Of a DNA stretch of 64,000 nt, positions 22,026 to 34,280 are shown piece by piece; positions within the stretch are counted from its first letter, which is position 1, and each line of letters starts with the position of its first letter. The stretch comes from Gigaspora margarita (taxonomy: Eukaryota > Glomeromycota > Glomeromycetes > Diversisporales > Gigasporaceae). Location of the stretch: positions 118,100 through 182,099 of the forward strand of contig WTPW01001262.1 of NCBI GenBank assembly GCA_009809945.1, read 5' to 3'. The notes under the pieces are model-generated. The model did not search any database. It worked only from the letters and a program-made list of their open reading frames with translations, and was not told where the DNA came from. A program made the position numbers and the translations under genes.

Positions 22026-22129
22026 ATTTTTATTTTTCTTTTTTGTAGATTCATTTGATGGATAGTCCAAGAAATCAGAATTTTTGGTTATAAAAATATA
22101 GTCGACCTGTTCGGCATTATCACACAATT

Positions 22130-22437
22130 GAGTGATCATCAAAAATAGAGATCATATGACTTTTTTGAATTTTAATTGGTTGAAAGGCCAGAGATATATA
22201 AGTTATATATCTGTGGTTAGAGATGCCTAGAAATGTTCTTATATTATAAATATTAATAAATTATAAGAAAATACAAACTTTAAAAAGCTATACGACAAAA
22301 TTTTATTAATATGACTGCTTTTGTGTTTTAAGTAAAAAATGTTCCAGATCTTATTTTAAATTGATTTATACAAAAAAAAATTATTTTTAAAAATTGTCAA
22401 TTTACCTTCTTTTTGTAGCATCAAGCCCATATGTACC
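22130..22437 (-). repeat. Right inverted arm of the 8.8-kb element
   Basis: On the minus strand it reads TACATATGGGCTTGATGCTA at the tip and CTAGGCATCTCTAACCACAG near the inner side, matching the arm at 13615-13995. The middle of the arm is diverged. Confidence 0.45.
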
Positions 22438-22875
22438 CATATTTATACACTAGTGTACAAATAGTAATTGCCTATTAAAAATTACAAGTTTTTTGTATAA
22501 AACTTTTTTTATAAAAGAATTATTTTGAGTTTTTAAGCAAAATTGTTTAGCACAAAAATTTTATAACAATAATATAGGGCAAAATTTATTTTTTAAAATA
22601 TTTTACTAGTAAAAAAGTACTAGTAAATCAAAGATTTATAAAAAAATATTTTTTTATAAACCAATTTTTTTTATCTCTTAAAAGGTTTTGCAGCCAAATT
22701 TACTTGCAATTTTAAAATTAATATTTAAAAATTTTATGTTTTATATGATATATTATATGAAATATATTTTAAAATTTATTATAAAAATTTTTTAAAATTA
22801 TTAAATAACTTATAATTAATTAAATCAAATTTTGTATAACTTTAGGGTTTACTATTAAAATTTTTTGAGTTTTAC
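22438..22875. other. AT-rich non-coding stretch
   Basis: No gene or bounded element was recognised. Confidence 0.3.
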
Positions 22876-23227
22876 TAAAACGCACCTATGGTGTTTTACA
22901 CCATGTTACACAAAACTATTAGAATAGCCAATCAAAATTTAAGATCAGGTGTAACATAAAATTTCGTTTTTTTGTTTATATTTTTAAAAAAAACATTCAT
23001 AACTCAAAATTTTGCTTAAGAAACCAACTTTGGGGCTCTAATAAAAAAAATTACTTGCTAAATTTTGTATATATTAATGCCCTGATAAAATCCCAGGCCT
23101 CACTCTAACCCTAAAGTAATCAAAGTTTATTTTTTGTTTTATAAAAATTTATTTTTTTGTTTTTGTTACACGGATTTGCAAATCTAATTTACCTATGGTG
23201 GTAAAACACCATAAGTGCGTTTTATAA
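22876..23227. mobile_element. MITE with AAAACGCACYTATGGTGTTT ends
   Basis: The left end reads TAAAACGCACCTATGGTGTT and the right end reads ACACCATAAGTGCGTTTTAT, an inverted pair of about 30 bp whose outer part holds an inner palindrome (GGTGTTTTACACC). The middle contains ATTCATAACTCAAAATTTTG, a phrase also found near 11200. No clear target duplication was seen. Confidence 0.5.
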
Positions 23228-23920
23228 TAATTGAAATTTTTTTATATTTTCTAAAATTTATATATTCTCAAAGCTAAAAAAAAATTCTTTTAAGATAAGT
23301 ACTAATTTTTACAAATAAATCATAAAATTTGAAAGTATAAAAATTGTAACACTTTATATATTTATAAAGTTGTATTAAGAACAATAGATCTAAATTAATA
23401 TTTAAAGAGTTTGTTAGAAAGTTTCAAATATTTTTTAATTAAAAAATTTTTTGAAAATTGTATATTTTGGGCTTATAAGCAACTGCAATTTATAATCTAA
23501 ATACAAATATAGCAGAATATATTTCTTATTTTTAAATATTATTATATAAAATTTTATTTAAATATTTTAAATATTTAAGGGTAGAGAGTATGTAGATCAT
23601 TTTTATTAATAAATAAGTAACAAAAAATATTTTTACTGTGAATTTAAAAGTTGCTACATATAAAAGTTATTTTTTTACTAAATATATTGATATTTATGCA
23701 CTAAGTAAAATTATTCGTAATAAAAAATTGTGCATATTCTAAAAATTTTATTAATTTTGAATGAAATTTAATAAAGTTTTATAGTAACAACTTTTGCAGG
23801 CGATGTCAATTCTGCAGGGCTACACAAACTGGCCAGTCAAATCACGTGTAAACAATAAGTAAAATAGGGATACAAAGTTAAAAACAGCTATATCTTATGT
23901 TCTATTGGGCCAATTTTAAA
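23228..23920. other. AT-rich non-coding stretch
   Basis: No gene was seen. The last part (about 23885-23928) is a repeat that recurs near 61100 and, inverted, near 60600. Confidence 0.3.
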
Positions 23921-23928
23921 GATTTAAC

Positions 23929-24228
23929 CAGGGATGGCAAATGACAATGTTATTTAAAATTTTTGTGACAAATAACAAATTAATGGCAAATGACATAGGT
24001 CATTTGTTATTTTTGTCATTTAAAATAACATATTAAAACTTCGGGTGCTTTAGGATTTAACCAATCCTAAACTGCCCGAAGTGACACAAACCTTAATGAT
24101 CACAAGATCTTTGCATTTTTAAATATAACTTATTTTTGTCATTTGTCATTTACCTTTTAAATGACAAAATGACAAATGACAATGTCACAATGTCATTTAT
24201 ATCATTTAAAAGTCATTTGCCAACCCTG
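23929..24228. mobile_element. hAT-type MITE, 300 bp, perfect 8-bp duplication
   Basis: GATTTAAC stands exactly on both sides (23921-23928 and 24229-24236). The ends are CAGGGATGGCAAATGAC and GTCATTTGCCAACCCTG. The arms consist of repeated CAAATGACAAT words; a second, inner inverted pair, CTTCGGG (24040) facing CCCGAAG (24075), surrounds GGATTTAACCAATCC. It is non-coding. Confidence 0.8.
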
Positions 24229-24236
24229 GATTTAAC

Positions 24237-25406
24237 CACCATTAGAATCAGAAAAACCTCCTCTACAATTTTATTTAAAAATTTAATATGGTTACTTAAT
24301 AAAATTTTCTTTATTATTAAATATAAAATTTTAAGTAACTAGTTTATTAATAGAAATAGTCTACATACCCTCTACTCTTAAAAAACAAATCAAAAACATA
24401 TTTATAGTATAATTGCAAGCAAATTTGCCTGCAATTGCTTGCTATTTAAGGGATAACAACTTTGATTTACTTTTTTTTATAGTGAATGTTAAAAAATGAA
24501 TTCTGCCTTTATAATTGTTATAAAATTTTGTGCTAAACAACTTTATTTAACAGCTTAGAGCTGTGTCATTAATTACCTAATTATTTTTTTTATTAGAGGT
24601 CTACCACCTTCCTCTTTTTTAATATATAAATAGTCAGGTTCTTTATATATAATTTCAACTTTTTATATCCCACTAGAAAATTACCTGATTTTTGACACTC
24701 CCTTTAAAATAAATTCTCTTAATTTAAAAAAAAGAGTTATATAAAAAACTGTAATTTTTAATGTTAGTATATAAAAAATTTTTTTATGAAGATATTCTAT
24801 TTTGAGCCACTAAATAAACTTGTTTAAAACAAAATTTTATATAATTCTTTTTTAAAAATTAATAAATATTTTTTTTAGCAAAAATATATTTTTAAATTAT
24901 ACAAAAATTATAGAATTTTGGCTATGCAATTGCCATGAACAACATTTTAAAAAATGTTCCAAGTTCAGGTTTAGTTCAAAATTGAACTAAACCTAAACTT
25001 GATGACAAATTCAGTTCAGTTTAGGTTCATAGGAAAAATAATTCTGTTCATAGAACAAATTTTGAATCTGTACAAAATTCTTTTATTTTATTGTTTTTTC
25101 ATCAACATATTATAACTGGGCAAATTTTACTAAAAGGATTATTAATTTAAAATTACAAAATATTGCAATTAGTGTATAATAAATTTAGTAGAGTATGAAG
25201 AAATTTTTGAGCAATTAAATACTCTCGAAGATATAAAAAAAAAAGCTAATAATATAATAGCAGCTTAACAAAAGCAATTAAAAATAGTATTATTGATATT
25301 AAAAATCTTTATATGAACGAACTAAGCATCTTGTTTTGAATAAAAATTCATTTAAATGTTATGATTTTGTTTTAGATATGGATATTTTCATGTTAAGTAT
25401 TTAAAT
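24237..25406. other. AT-rich stretch with a self-complementary tract
   Basis: No gene was recognised. Near 24960-25060 there is a self-complementary run of GTTTAGTTCAAAATTGAACTAAAC type. Near 25190-25270 a short stretch could be translated as LVEYEEIFEQLNTLEDIKKK, which may be a transposase fragment but is too short to assign. Confidence 0.3.
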
Positions 25407-25567
25407 CAAGTTGCTTTTATTATAGTGAATTTTTAATATAAGTATAGTGAAGAACATTTTATATAAAAACCTGCTCTATAATGAATTTATTAAAAATTTA
25501 CAAAAAAACTCTTAATATAGCAAAGAAATCCTATAGCCAATGACTTCACTATAATAAAAGTAACTTG
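25407..25567. mobile_element. MITE with CAAGTTGCTTTTATTATAGT ends
   Basis: An inverted pair of about 24 bp bounds 161 bp: CAAGTTGCTTTTATTATAGT on the left and ACTATAATAAAAGTAACTTG on the right. The target duplication is not clear. It is probably a Tc1/mariner-type non-autonomous element. Confidence 0.5.
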
Positions 25568-28318
25568 TATGTGAATATTTACTTAAGTTATTTTAAAATT
25601 TATAGGAAATAAAGAATATTGATAAAACTTTTCAAATTAATGAAACTACTTGGGCAAGTTTAAAAAACATGATAGATTAATGGAATTTTTGCAATCCTAT
25701 TGTCAATGAAGAATATATTCATTACAGGTTATTATTTTAATAATATAATATTATCTAATATCATATTTTTTTTTAAGATCAAAAAAATGCAGTTGCATCA
25801 TATTAGACGTTTAATATATATTTATTACATAATATTTTGTTGTTTGAACCGAACATGCTATTCTAACGACACTTGCAACCTTTTATTCAATCATGTAGAG
25901 GACTTCAATAAATTATTATTTAGTCTACTTTTGTGAATTAGTTTTTGTGATAATTTTATTTATCGATATTTTTGTTTCTTTAAATTTTTTAATCCGATTA
26001 TTTAAAATTCACGGGATAGTGATGGGCCGAAATCAAGATCACAGTAATTACAGGGGTAGGAGCAAGGCATCGCCTAAATTTAGAACAGCGTCCAATCTGT
26101 TTCCCTCCAATTCAATTTATTGTTGATTATTATCATTAATAATTCATTTCCATTAAATATTTTTAAAGACTATTATGTCTCAATCTGTTTTTGTAAAGAC
26201 GATATAAATTACATTATATAAGGGTTAGAAAACAAAAAAGATGAATTGATAAATAATGGATAATGAATTGTGCAGTACAGAAGCAGTAATATGCATTAAT
26301 CCGAAATAAACGGGGTTAGGATTGTATTGTCATCGTTGTCCGCTGGTAAAGTTGAGATATTAGAGATGAGCTCTGATTATGCAATATGTTATAAAGAATT
26401 TGGTCTCAATAGGGAGTATTGTCATAATACCAATGAAATCGAAAACATTGAGAGTAAATGGGAAGTGATTTTCGAATAATAAATGTATAAAATTCAATAA
26501 TAAAAAAAAAAAGAAAAACTTTGTATTATAATAAAATCGGTTAATAAAAAATCAACGTTGTTATTGTAATATCATCCTTATTAATATTATAATTTTATTT
26601 ATTATAATATATCAACAATAATCATGAAATGTTTGTTTATTAATATTATTATAAATTTGATGAACTATTTTCCTTCTTGAAAAATTTTGTATTGTTAAAA
26701 TTTCTTAAAACGAAAATTAAATTTTATAAAAGTTTCTTACGTTCTCTAATGAAGCTTCATTTTAACTGCCACTCTTGATAATTGTTGAAATAATGATATT
26801 GTTCATAATTTTAGCTAAATTTTTAAATAAGTTTGATTGTTAATTATAGTATTTTAACTTATAAAGATGTTTAGTATAAAGAGAATGAATTTGTTGACAA
26901 GTTTGGAAGGCCAAAATATTATTAAACAAGTTCTATAGGAGTTCAATTTTTAATTACCGTATTCTATTGAAATAAGCGCCACCCCTCCACCCTACTTTTT
27001 TTTTTAAATATCATATCAGCGGGAATAGCTTGGCTAAAGATATTTAAAAAAGTGGGTAGAGGGAGTTTAATTGTCGGAGAAAAAAATTTTTCGGTCAGTG
27101 AATTGATCGTCGATGAAATGACATGGAACCAAGTTAGTAAGATGGATTTTCAGTATTACGACTTTGGCGAAATTATAGTTCAGAAAAAATGGGCTTTTAG
27201 GAAGTTAGCCTGTAGCTGGAAATGGTTTTATCCAGTCAATCAAGTTCATTATCAGATTATTTCGATTTAATAATCACGATATATCAATTATATACGATGC
27301 TATTAATAAAATTTATATAAAAGTGTAAGTATAATTAATAACGATAATAATAGAATATTTTTGAATATGTAAATCGTATGAACTGAAAATTTTTTTAATC
27401 CCGGTTGTTCATTATCGCGATGAAAAAAAAAATTGATCAGAGACCATCTTTTTTTTATCATGGAGTTGTGCTGATTGGCTAAAATTTAATATTCTATTTC
27501 GCATGAATTTTTTTTAGCAAAAATTACCATAACGATAAGGATTGATTCAATTAATCTGCACCCTTAATAATGATAATAAGGTACGTACGTACGTACGTAC
27601 GTTCCATCATGACGATACAAATTGTTTTTAACCAAGCATGTTTCTACCTGTAATCATCGTCGAGTAACCCGATACGCAGCTCTTTTGCAGAGTCGAGCAT
27701 CTAAACTAATTTAGTGTAAAACCAGTTGAAGTATCAAATGAGTGGCGTGCATATTGTTATGGGACTAGCGATCTCACTGATGTTAGAACGTTCCAGAGTA
27801 TTTTTCTATTAATTAATCTATTATTAGTATATAAAACATTGAAAGTAGTGTTGATCTACGTTTATGCGGGAACATGCGATAAGTGAAATTTCTAAATATA
27901 GTGAATAATTAGAATATATACTCCTTAGTCATACGTACGTACGTAGTCCAGAAAAGATCAATCAACTTTCAATATTATTGAATTTTTTTGAAACAATAAT
28001 ATTTTGTCTTTTAAGTGTCCTAAAGTGAAAATCAAGAAGTCTAGAAAAAAACAAATTATACATATCGATATCGATATAGTTATTCAATTATCTATATTTA
28101 GACTTCTTGGTTATCAATTTTTGGTATTCATTTAATAATTATACAAATAAGATTTAAATATAACATCATACCCATGATCATACTTATGATTTCAAATTTT
28201 AATGTTGAAGAATAAACTCAAAATGGAAAGGTACGTCTCAAAGAATCACAAATAGCTTTGACAAATATGGTTATTACAGTACTGTATTACAAGATGCCAG
28301 GACGGATGATCTTATTGA
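25568..28318. other. Non-coding stretch at the start of the CpG-containing island
   Basis: No gene could be supported. CG dinucleotides, rare to the left, become frequent from about 25850 onward. A short frame at 27052-27270 has ordinary composition but no recognised domain and no splice context, so it is not called. An imperfect hairpin (ACCCTACTTTTTTTTT facing AAAAAAGTGGGTAGAGGG) lies at 26980-27063. ACGT tetranucleotide runs occur at about 27585-27602 and 27932-27946. Confidence 0.35.
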
Positions 28319-28326
28319 TGGTGGAC

Positions 28327-28769
28327 TAGGGTGTCCAGGATTATGCGATGCGATATTATGCGCATAATTTGCTATTTTTCGCATCGCATATGCTTCGCAT
28401 AAACAAGCAAAAAAAAGCATAAATCACGTGAATAAAAGTTGATTGGTTGTTGGGAATATGTTAACTTCATCCGGCAAGCTTTAAATTTGTAATTTAGGTG
28501 ACAGAGTGATGATAGAATGTAGGTCCCGAAAAGTTCCGATGTGGAAAATGAATGAACTTAAATTACGAGCATAGTTGGAGCAAAATTTTTGGTGAACGTC
28601 CGAAAAAATCCGAAAAACAGAACTAAAAGAATTAATTACATATAATAAAAATCGCATAATCGACCTAATTGATCGCATAATTTTAAATTTATTTCGCATC
28701 CATCGCATAATCAACCTCAGTTCGGCCGCATAATTTACCTCATCGCATCGCATAATCCTGGACACCCTA
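28327..28769. mobile_element. hAT-type MITE, 443 bp, perfect 8-bp duplication
   Basis: TGGTGGAC is repeated exactly at 28319-28326 and 28770-28777. The ends are TAGGGTGTCCAGGATTATGC and the complement GCATAATCCTGGACACCCTA. Both subterminal regions are built from repeats of TCGCATAATT and GATGCGATATTATGCG, again a self-complementary simple sequence, while the middle (about 28430-28640) is unique. The frame on its minus strand is incidental. Confidence 0.8.
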
Positions 28770-28777
28770 TGGTGGAC

Positions 28778-29360
28778 CCAGGCATTATCACGTGTGCATG
28801 TGAAAAATAACGATCAGAGGTTTACAAGTGATAATCCTATCGGGTTTTGCCTATCAACAAATGATCGTCCTAGAAAAAATCCGAAGCAGTGTTTTACGTC
28901 ATTCTCTATTGCGAAGCCTTCATACACAAGTATTACATGTCGATATTTCGATATAATTTTGCCGTTATCTGCCGCTGAGCCACAAAAAGAAAATTATATT
29001 CATGCACATTCATATCTAAAATATCGTTATACGAGTAACATGTAGGAACGTGAACGAAGCTTGTTTTAGGAGTTGAGCGAAGCTTCACGTTATTAAGGGT
29101 GGCGAGTGTTGATTTTAAAACAATAAGAAAAGTACCATATATATACATAAAAAAAATAGGGCTTTTTTGTGTTTTCATTTAAGAGTAGTTTTTAACATGT
29201 TCTAGATCAGATCCGAATATGCATCACTACGTTGACATATCTTTATTAGTTAGGTGATGAGTTCATTTCGTGACTAGTACATCGACCGGATTTTTAAGAC
29301 TAATAATGAATAAATGTCACCAATCAAAGTAACAAAAATAAATTTGTAGTTTTTAGTTAA
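28778..29360. other. Unassigned stretch with one short open frame
   Basis: A frame at 28794-29045 (plus) encodes 83 residues with mixed composition (for example GFCLSTNDRPRKNPKQ) but no recognised domain. Near 29050-29100 GAACGTGAACGAAGCTTG faces GAGCGAAGCTTCACGTTATT, a short inverted pair. No product is proposed. Confidence 0.25.
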
Positions 29361-29560
29361 TAATTGCTAAAGGAGCTGAATGTATGCTGGTTTTATGTCG
29401 GCATTCTGCTAGCATTTAGCTTGCCGAATGTCAATTCAGCCAGCTGAAAGCCTATTCAGCCAGCTGAATGCCTATTCAGCTTATTCAGCCAGTTGAATGC
29501 CTATTTGGTCAATGAATACCGACATAAAACCAGCGTACATTCAGCGCCTTCAGCAATCAA
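29361..29560. mobile_element. MITE with TTAA flanks and GCTGAATGTAYGCTGG arms
   Basis: The inverted arms read AGCTGAATGTATGCTGG then TTTTATGTCGG on the left and CCGACATAAAACCAGCG then TACATTCAGCG on the right. TTAA stands at both outer edges (29357-29360 and 29561-29564), which would fit a piggyBac-type insertion, although TTAA is frequent in such sequence. The centre repeats ATTCAGCCAGYTGAATGCCT four times. Confidence 0.55.
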
Positions 29561-29599
29561 TTAAACTGAATAAGACTATATGTTGATCTTTGACACTTT

Positions 29600-30900
29600 G
29601 ACTAGTGTGTGTGTGAGAGAAATGATCTTCAGTGGAGTACATGTCTTTCTAGTCAGAAACTTCCAATTTATGGCTTAGGTATGATAAATTTCTTGATCCA
29701 AGATGAGAACATTCATCATTACATTCATCATTACATTATATCGTTTATATTTAGTGACATACTTCAAATATTATTTCTATTTATAATGTAGTAAAGCCAT
29801 ACAAGAAGATTTAATTTATACTAGTTAGTTACTCGCTAAAAAAATTTACACATCTACAATCTTACGCCGATGTAAATCCTAAGGGGATTTCATTTATACT
29901 TATTTTTATTCACAGTAAATTAGAAATTAAAGAAAATATTATGGTATAGTAAAATGAATATTGTCAATTCGATTTTAAATTATACAAAAGAATGAATTTT
30001 ATTTTAATTATAAAAGCAAGTTATTTTTTGATAACACTATATAATCGGTTACTTAGGTACGTTTTAGAAGATAAACACGTGATTTATATTAATCCGATCC
30101 AATGCAATGGGTTAATGTTTAAGTTAAATTAACATTATTTACGTAATATAATATTTGTAGTATATAGATAGATATATTTATTACGATAATACTGTAATAC
30201 ACAAACCATTCAATATTTATCCTATTTTTCTGTTTTTAAATTTATTATTAAGATTGATGATGATCTGTGAGTAAATAATTTCGTTGCAGAAAAATATTTT
30301 TTATGCTAAGTTGCACCCATAATCATAATCTATAATACAATTTATAAGATATTTTCCCAAAATATTTATTTAATCAAATAATTTTTTTTTTGTTAACATG
30401 AAAAAAAAACATTTATGAAATTTTTTATCGGTTAAAAAACGATATGTTTTGTTAGAAATATATTTTATCAGTATTACTGTATTATGGGGATAAATGAAAT
30501 AATACTTTAACTTTAAATACTTTTGAGAGAAAGTAGATAAACATTAGAAAATTGACACAAAACTTTTGGACGATAAAACAAAAAAAAGCAATAAATTATA
30601 TTTATTTAATAATTTTTTTTTTAAGTAATTCAAACTAATAGCTATAAAAAAGGTTCTAAAATGTTTATTTAAAGTACATAAAAAGTACTAGTTGCGGATA
30701 CAAAATAAAGTTTTTTTTTTCTATCAATTACCGTCACATAATATTATTATTTATTACACAAACATTATATAATTCCCAATATTAGAATTCCACAATATAA
30801 ATATTTTATAGTTTAAAACGTTCTTTTGTGTTGTTGTAACATACATAATTAAAAAAGGGGTAAAAATTTTTTTGGTTATAAAATAATTATATCCAACAAA
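29600..30900. other. Intergenic stretch downstream of the collagen-like gene
   Basis: No gene was recognised. The sequence is AT-rich with scattered CG and holds the presumed transcript end of the minus-strand gene to the right. Confidence 0.3.
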
Positions 30901-31734
30901 TTAATATAATAATGTGCCAAAGAATAAAGCAATAACGGATCCAGTGATCAATTCAAAGCAGTTAACATGAACATTTGAGGCAGCACCAGTGGCACCAGCT
31001 GCGGGTGAAGTAGATCTTTAAAAATGTAATTGAAATATAATAATTAATAAATGAATTAATTAAAATAATTATTAAAAAAAAAAAAAATTTATTAAAAAAA
31101 CAAATTTTATTAAAATATACTTACGGGCTTGCTCCTTTAGCAGCGCCAGTACCACTTGGGGCAGCTCCAGAAGCTCCAGCAGGAGATTTTGGTGATGCAG
31201 CAGGAGATGCGCCAGGTCCAGCAGCAGCAGGAGTTGCACCAGGTCCAGAAGCAGGAGCACCAGATCCAGCAGCACCAGATGGTGCAGCACCTCCAGGTCC
31301 AGCAGCGGGAGTAGCTCCAGCACCAGGTGCACCAGGTGCGCCAGATGGACCAGCACCACCAGGTCCACCAGCAGGTCCAGCACCACCAGGTCCACCAGGT
31401 CCACCACTTGGGCTAGCAGGTGCACCAGATGGACCGGCACCACCAGGTCCACCAGCACCAGGTCCACCAGGTCCACCAGCACCAGGTCCACCAGGTCCAC
31501 CAGCACCAGTTGGAGCAGGTCCACCAGGTCCACCTTCACCAGTAGCGGTTGGGCTTTTAGATTTAACAAGAAAAAATAGAAATTATATTTTAAAAATAAT
31601 GAAAAAAATATAATAAAATTGAATTTTCGATGTTAAAAACGACTTTGAAAATTTACTTACCCCTGAGCTAAAACATTAGAGACGATAAGGATGCATAAGA
31701 GAACGAAGATGATTGTGTTCTTAGAAAGATTCAT
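30901..31734 (-). CDS. Secreted collagen-like Gly/Ala/Pro-rich protein, probably GPI-anchored
   Basis: Three exons are inferred: 31734-31661, 31553-31125 and 31015-30901, with introns of 107 and 109 bp that both begin GTAAGT and end AAAG. The joined frame encodes 205 residues with no stop. Residues 1-23 (MNLSKNTIIFVLLCILIVSN, then VLA) form a clear signal peptide. About 143 residues follow that are nearly all Gly, Ala, Pro, Ser and Thr, with runs of GGPGGP and AGP, no Cys and little charge. The C-terminus (SNVHVNCFELITGSV then IALFFGTLLY) is a short hydrophobic tail typical of GPI attachment. This suggests a cell-wall or surface protein, perhaps O-glycosylated and flexible like a mucin. A true collagen triplet (strict Gly-X-Y) is not kept throughout. 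A TATA-like box lies upstream. Splice sites are predicted by eye. Confidence 0.8.
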
Positions 31735-31796
31735 TTTTGTATTTATTTTTGATTATTAAATTGGAAGTGCTTGTTTTTTTTTTCAGATCAAGCCGA

Positions 31797-31804
31797 TTTA
31801 TATA
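31797..31804 (-). promoter_or_regulatory. TATA-like box of the collagen-like gene
   Basis: On the minus strand TATATAAA stands about 63-70 bp before the ATG at 31734, followed by a pyrimidine-poor leader ending CAAAAATG. In such AT-rich sequence the match may be fortuitous. Confidence 0.35.
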
Positions 31805-32204
31805 TGTATATGTAATTTTTTTTTCTTTTTTTTTAATGAATTATATTATATCATTAACTAAATTTTTTTTTTTTAAATTTCTAATTAATATTGAAGAAAT
31901 TTTTTATTTTCTTGATAAAAGGGACCAGGAACCCATATTTATAAGAAATCGAAAATATCGAAAATATAGAAGAAGGCGTTTTTTTAGTTGGTGATACATT
32001 AATTAACTTGTTTTGGGCATATATGCACTTCCCGCACCGGCTGCACAATGCCACTCTTTATAATAAAGCCAATTGTGTATAATAAAAAGTATATATATAT
32101 GTATATCTATATATATTATATAAATATCTAATTCATCGCCAGTGCGATGTGTTGCTACCAATTAAGATTTAATGCTACGTGTAACATGAAAATCATTTGA
32201 TCAC

Positions 32205-32207
<3 letters not shown>

Positions 32208-32262
<55 letters not shown>
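32208..32262. repeat. Poly(A) run of about 55 bases
   Basis: This is an uninterrupted A homopolymer. No retroelement body is recognisable to its left, so it is called only as a homopolymer. Its true length may differ because such runs assemble poorly. Confidence 0.8.
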
Positions 32263-32266
<4 letters not shown>

Positions 32267-32842
32267 ATTAGAAAATTTTGGAATAGTTAATCCTTCTATT
32301 AATTACCTTATTCTCACAACAAATAATATATTTTTTTTTATATTCGTCTAAAAATTAAAATTCTAAAAAAATATATATATTTTTTTTCAAATTAACCAAA
32401 AATAACATATCGATATAATTTTGATTAGAAACAAACTTGTTGCCACTTTTATTATTAACTTTATAGAGGCTGAGGCTTAGAATTTTTTTTAACTTACGGA
32501 TATTTAGTTTATTTGTTCATACCGATACGGGCAGATTTACATGCACAATGCACGGGGTTAATTGTGGCATGGTTTTACTAATTTGACTTTTCTATAAAAT
32601 ACATTATTAATTATTAGTTTCACCGATTAGTGAACATAGTAAAATATATATGTGAAATATAATCTCACGCATATTTTTATATTATTTAAATTGACAAAAC
32701 GATTGATTGATTTTAAATTAATAAAAGTAATATAAGGTGTAAATGATTCTTCAAAAAAAAAAAAAACCGCCAAAAAATCATTTTGAGTATATCATTTTGA
32801 GCATAACATTTTTGATTTATTTTACATTTAAAATCATCAGTA

Positions 32843-32906
32843 TGTACGTAACAGTAAGTACGTAACAATAAGTACGTAACAATAAATACGTAACAATAAG
32901 ACGTAT
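32843..32906. repeat. Short tandem repeat of TACGTAACAATAAG
   Basis: About four imperfect copies of a 13-14 bp unit, each containing the palindrome TACGTA. Confidence 0.6.
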
Positions 32907-34199
32907 ACGTAATTTTCAATTTAAAAATATAAAGATCTTACCAGTTTTAGTAATGATTAAGCCTCTATGTGCACTAAAAATAGATCACCGATGTGGCTAT
33001 GAAATGAATTACATAAAGTTGGCTGAGACTTAAGCGATTATACGAAGCCTCTCTAAGAAATTAGAATTACTTTATTTATTGAAATTGAAATATATAGAAA
33101 GTGAGAGAAAATCATGATGTCTTTTGATATAAAAATGATTTTCTTTCGTTATAATCAATACTTGCATCTCACATTTATGGTATTAATTCTCATAACTTAA
33201 TGTTTATGATCAGAGATGAGCTGCATATACATCGAGTGTCGCATTAACTGTTATATTTGAGAACCTATTATACAAGTTCCAAATTATTTTGACGCATGAA
33301 ATGATAATTACTAAATATAGTATACTTTGTAGTACTTAAATGCCAGTAAGAGACGAGGTATGTGATGAATCTATTAATGACAATATGTGACAAATATGAT
33401 CACGCAAATCAATCAGTTTTAGGATGTTTATCTTTTTTTACCAAGATCTTAGTTATGTGATTATTTTCTTGGAAATACTTATGTACCATTTGGTTCTACG
33501 GTAGGATCATCAAAGTATTACAAACTTATTATGTAATAAACTATAACAATAATAGTTCGAAATTTGAACCAATCTTTTCATTTAAAATATAGAAATTTAC
33601 TATTGTGGCTAAATATTAGGGGCTAGTAAACTTTATCTCGTGAAATTAAAATCAAAATTTTGTGTATTTATTTGAGATGCTTATTTGTTTGTGTATGATT
33701 ACATATCATGCTCTTTGTAGATACACTATGAAAATAATATAGATTGTTTATTTATTATCCATATAATTACAGTTTAAAAAAAAAAAAAAAAAACTAATGT
33801 CATATTTGACAAAAATAAAAGCCATTCATGTTAATTCTGTAATCAATGTTATGTTATGCAAACCAATAAATTATCATTTTTTAAATTACTTACATGTGTA
33901 CGTGTGTACGCATATGCATCTAATAAATTTTTATGCACAATCTTGCATAATATTTATATTCTAGCCCTTTAACTTATTAACATTACAGGAAATCTAAGCA
34001 TTTGTGGCAGTAAAAATGGTCAAGTCTTTGTAAACGTTGTTTTTCTTGTTATATTGCTATTTGTTTATAATTTATGCATATAAAAGTATTTAATAATGCA
34101 CACATGTATTACGTGGTTAATAACAAACAAACTAGACATCCTCCTCACTTTTCATTTTGATTCGATATATAAAATGTTCTTTATTTATTTGCCATAAAA

Positions 34200-34201
34200 G
34201 A

Positions 34202-34234
<33 letters not shown>

Positions 34235-34280
34235 ATATATATATATATATTTATACATTTATATATTATATATATATAAT
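34200..34280. repeat. TA dinucleotide microsatellite
   Basis: Runs of TA are interrupted by TAAAAAATATA and TTTATACATTTATATAT. It is ordinary low-complexity sequence. Confidence 0.7.

Larger units (their letters stand above)
13615..22437. mobile_element. Large inverted-repeat element, about 8.8 kb, host of nested insertions
   Basis: The outer ends are inverted copies. The left end begins ATATGGGCTTGGCGTTGCAA (about 13623) and the right end reads TTGTAGCATCAAGCCCATAT (about 22415-22434). Further in, CTAGGCATCTCTAGCCAGAG (13887) faces CTGTGGTTAGAGATGCCTAG (about 22210-22231), followed on both sides by related sequence with TGATCATCA. Between the arms lie an array of splice-site-like cassettes (14090-21260, interrupted), a complete MULE (14672-19850), a palindromic MITE (20199-20607) and three hairpin units (21480-22025). 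No transposase of its own was identified. MULE relationship is an inference from long arms plus hairpin units; no target duplication was found. Confidence 0.5.
31810..34195. other. Intergenic stretch with simple repeats
   Basis: No gene was recognised. A run of about 55 A lies at 32208-32262. From about 32843 to 32906 the unit TACGTAACAATAAG is repeated four times with variation. TA-rich runs occur near 32090-32120. Upstream regulatory sequence of the collagen-like gene may lie in the first few hundred bases. Confidence 0.35.

Noticed and set aside
27052-27270. 72-residue plus-strand frame with ordinary composition
   Set aside because: No recognised domain, no splice context, and the upstream sequence is a hairpin; too little support to call a gene.
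28794-29045. 83-residue plus-strand frame beside a MITE
   Set aside because: No domain and no sign of splicing or promoter; kept only as a remark in the region entry.
31072-31569. Long minus-strand frame reading mostly Val-Asp-Leu
   Set aside because: It is the wrong frame of the Gly/Pro-rich exon 31125-31553. The frame joined by good splice sites to a signal peptide and a hydrophobic tail is the convincing one.
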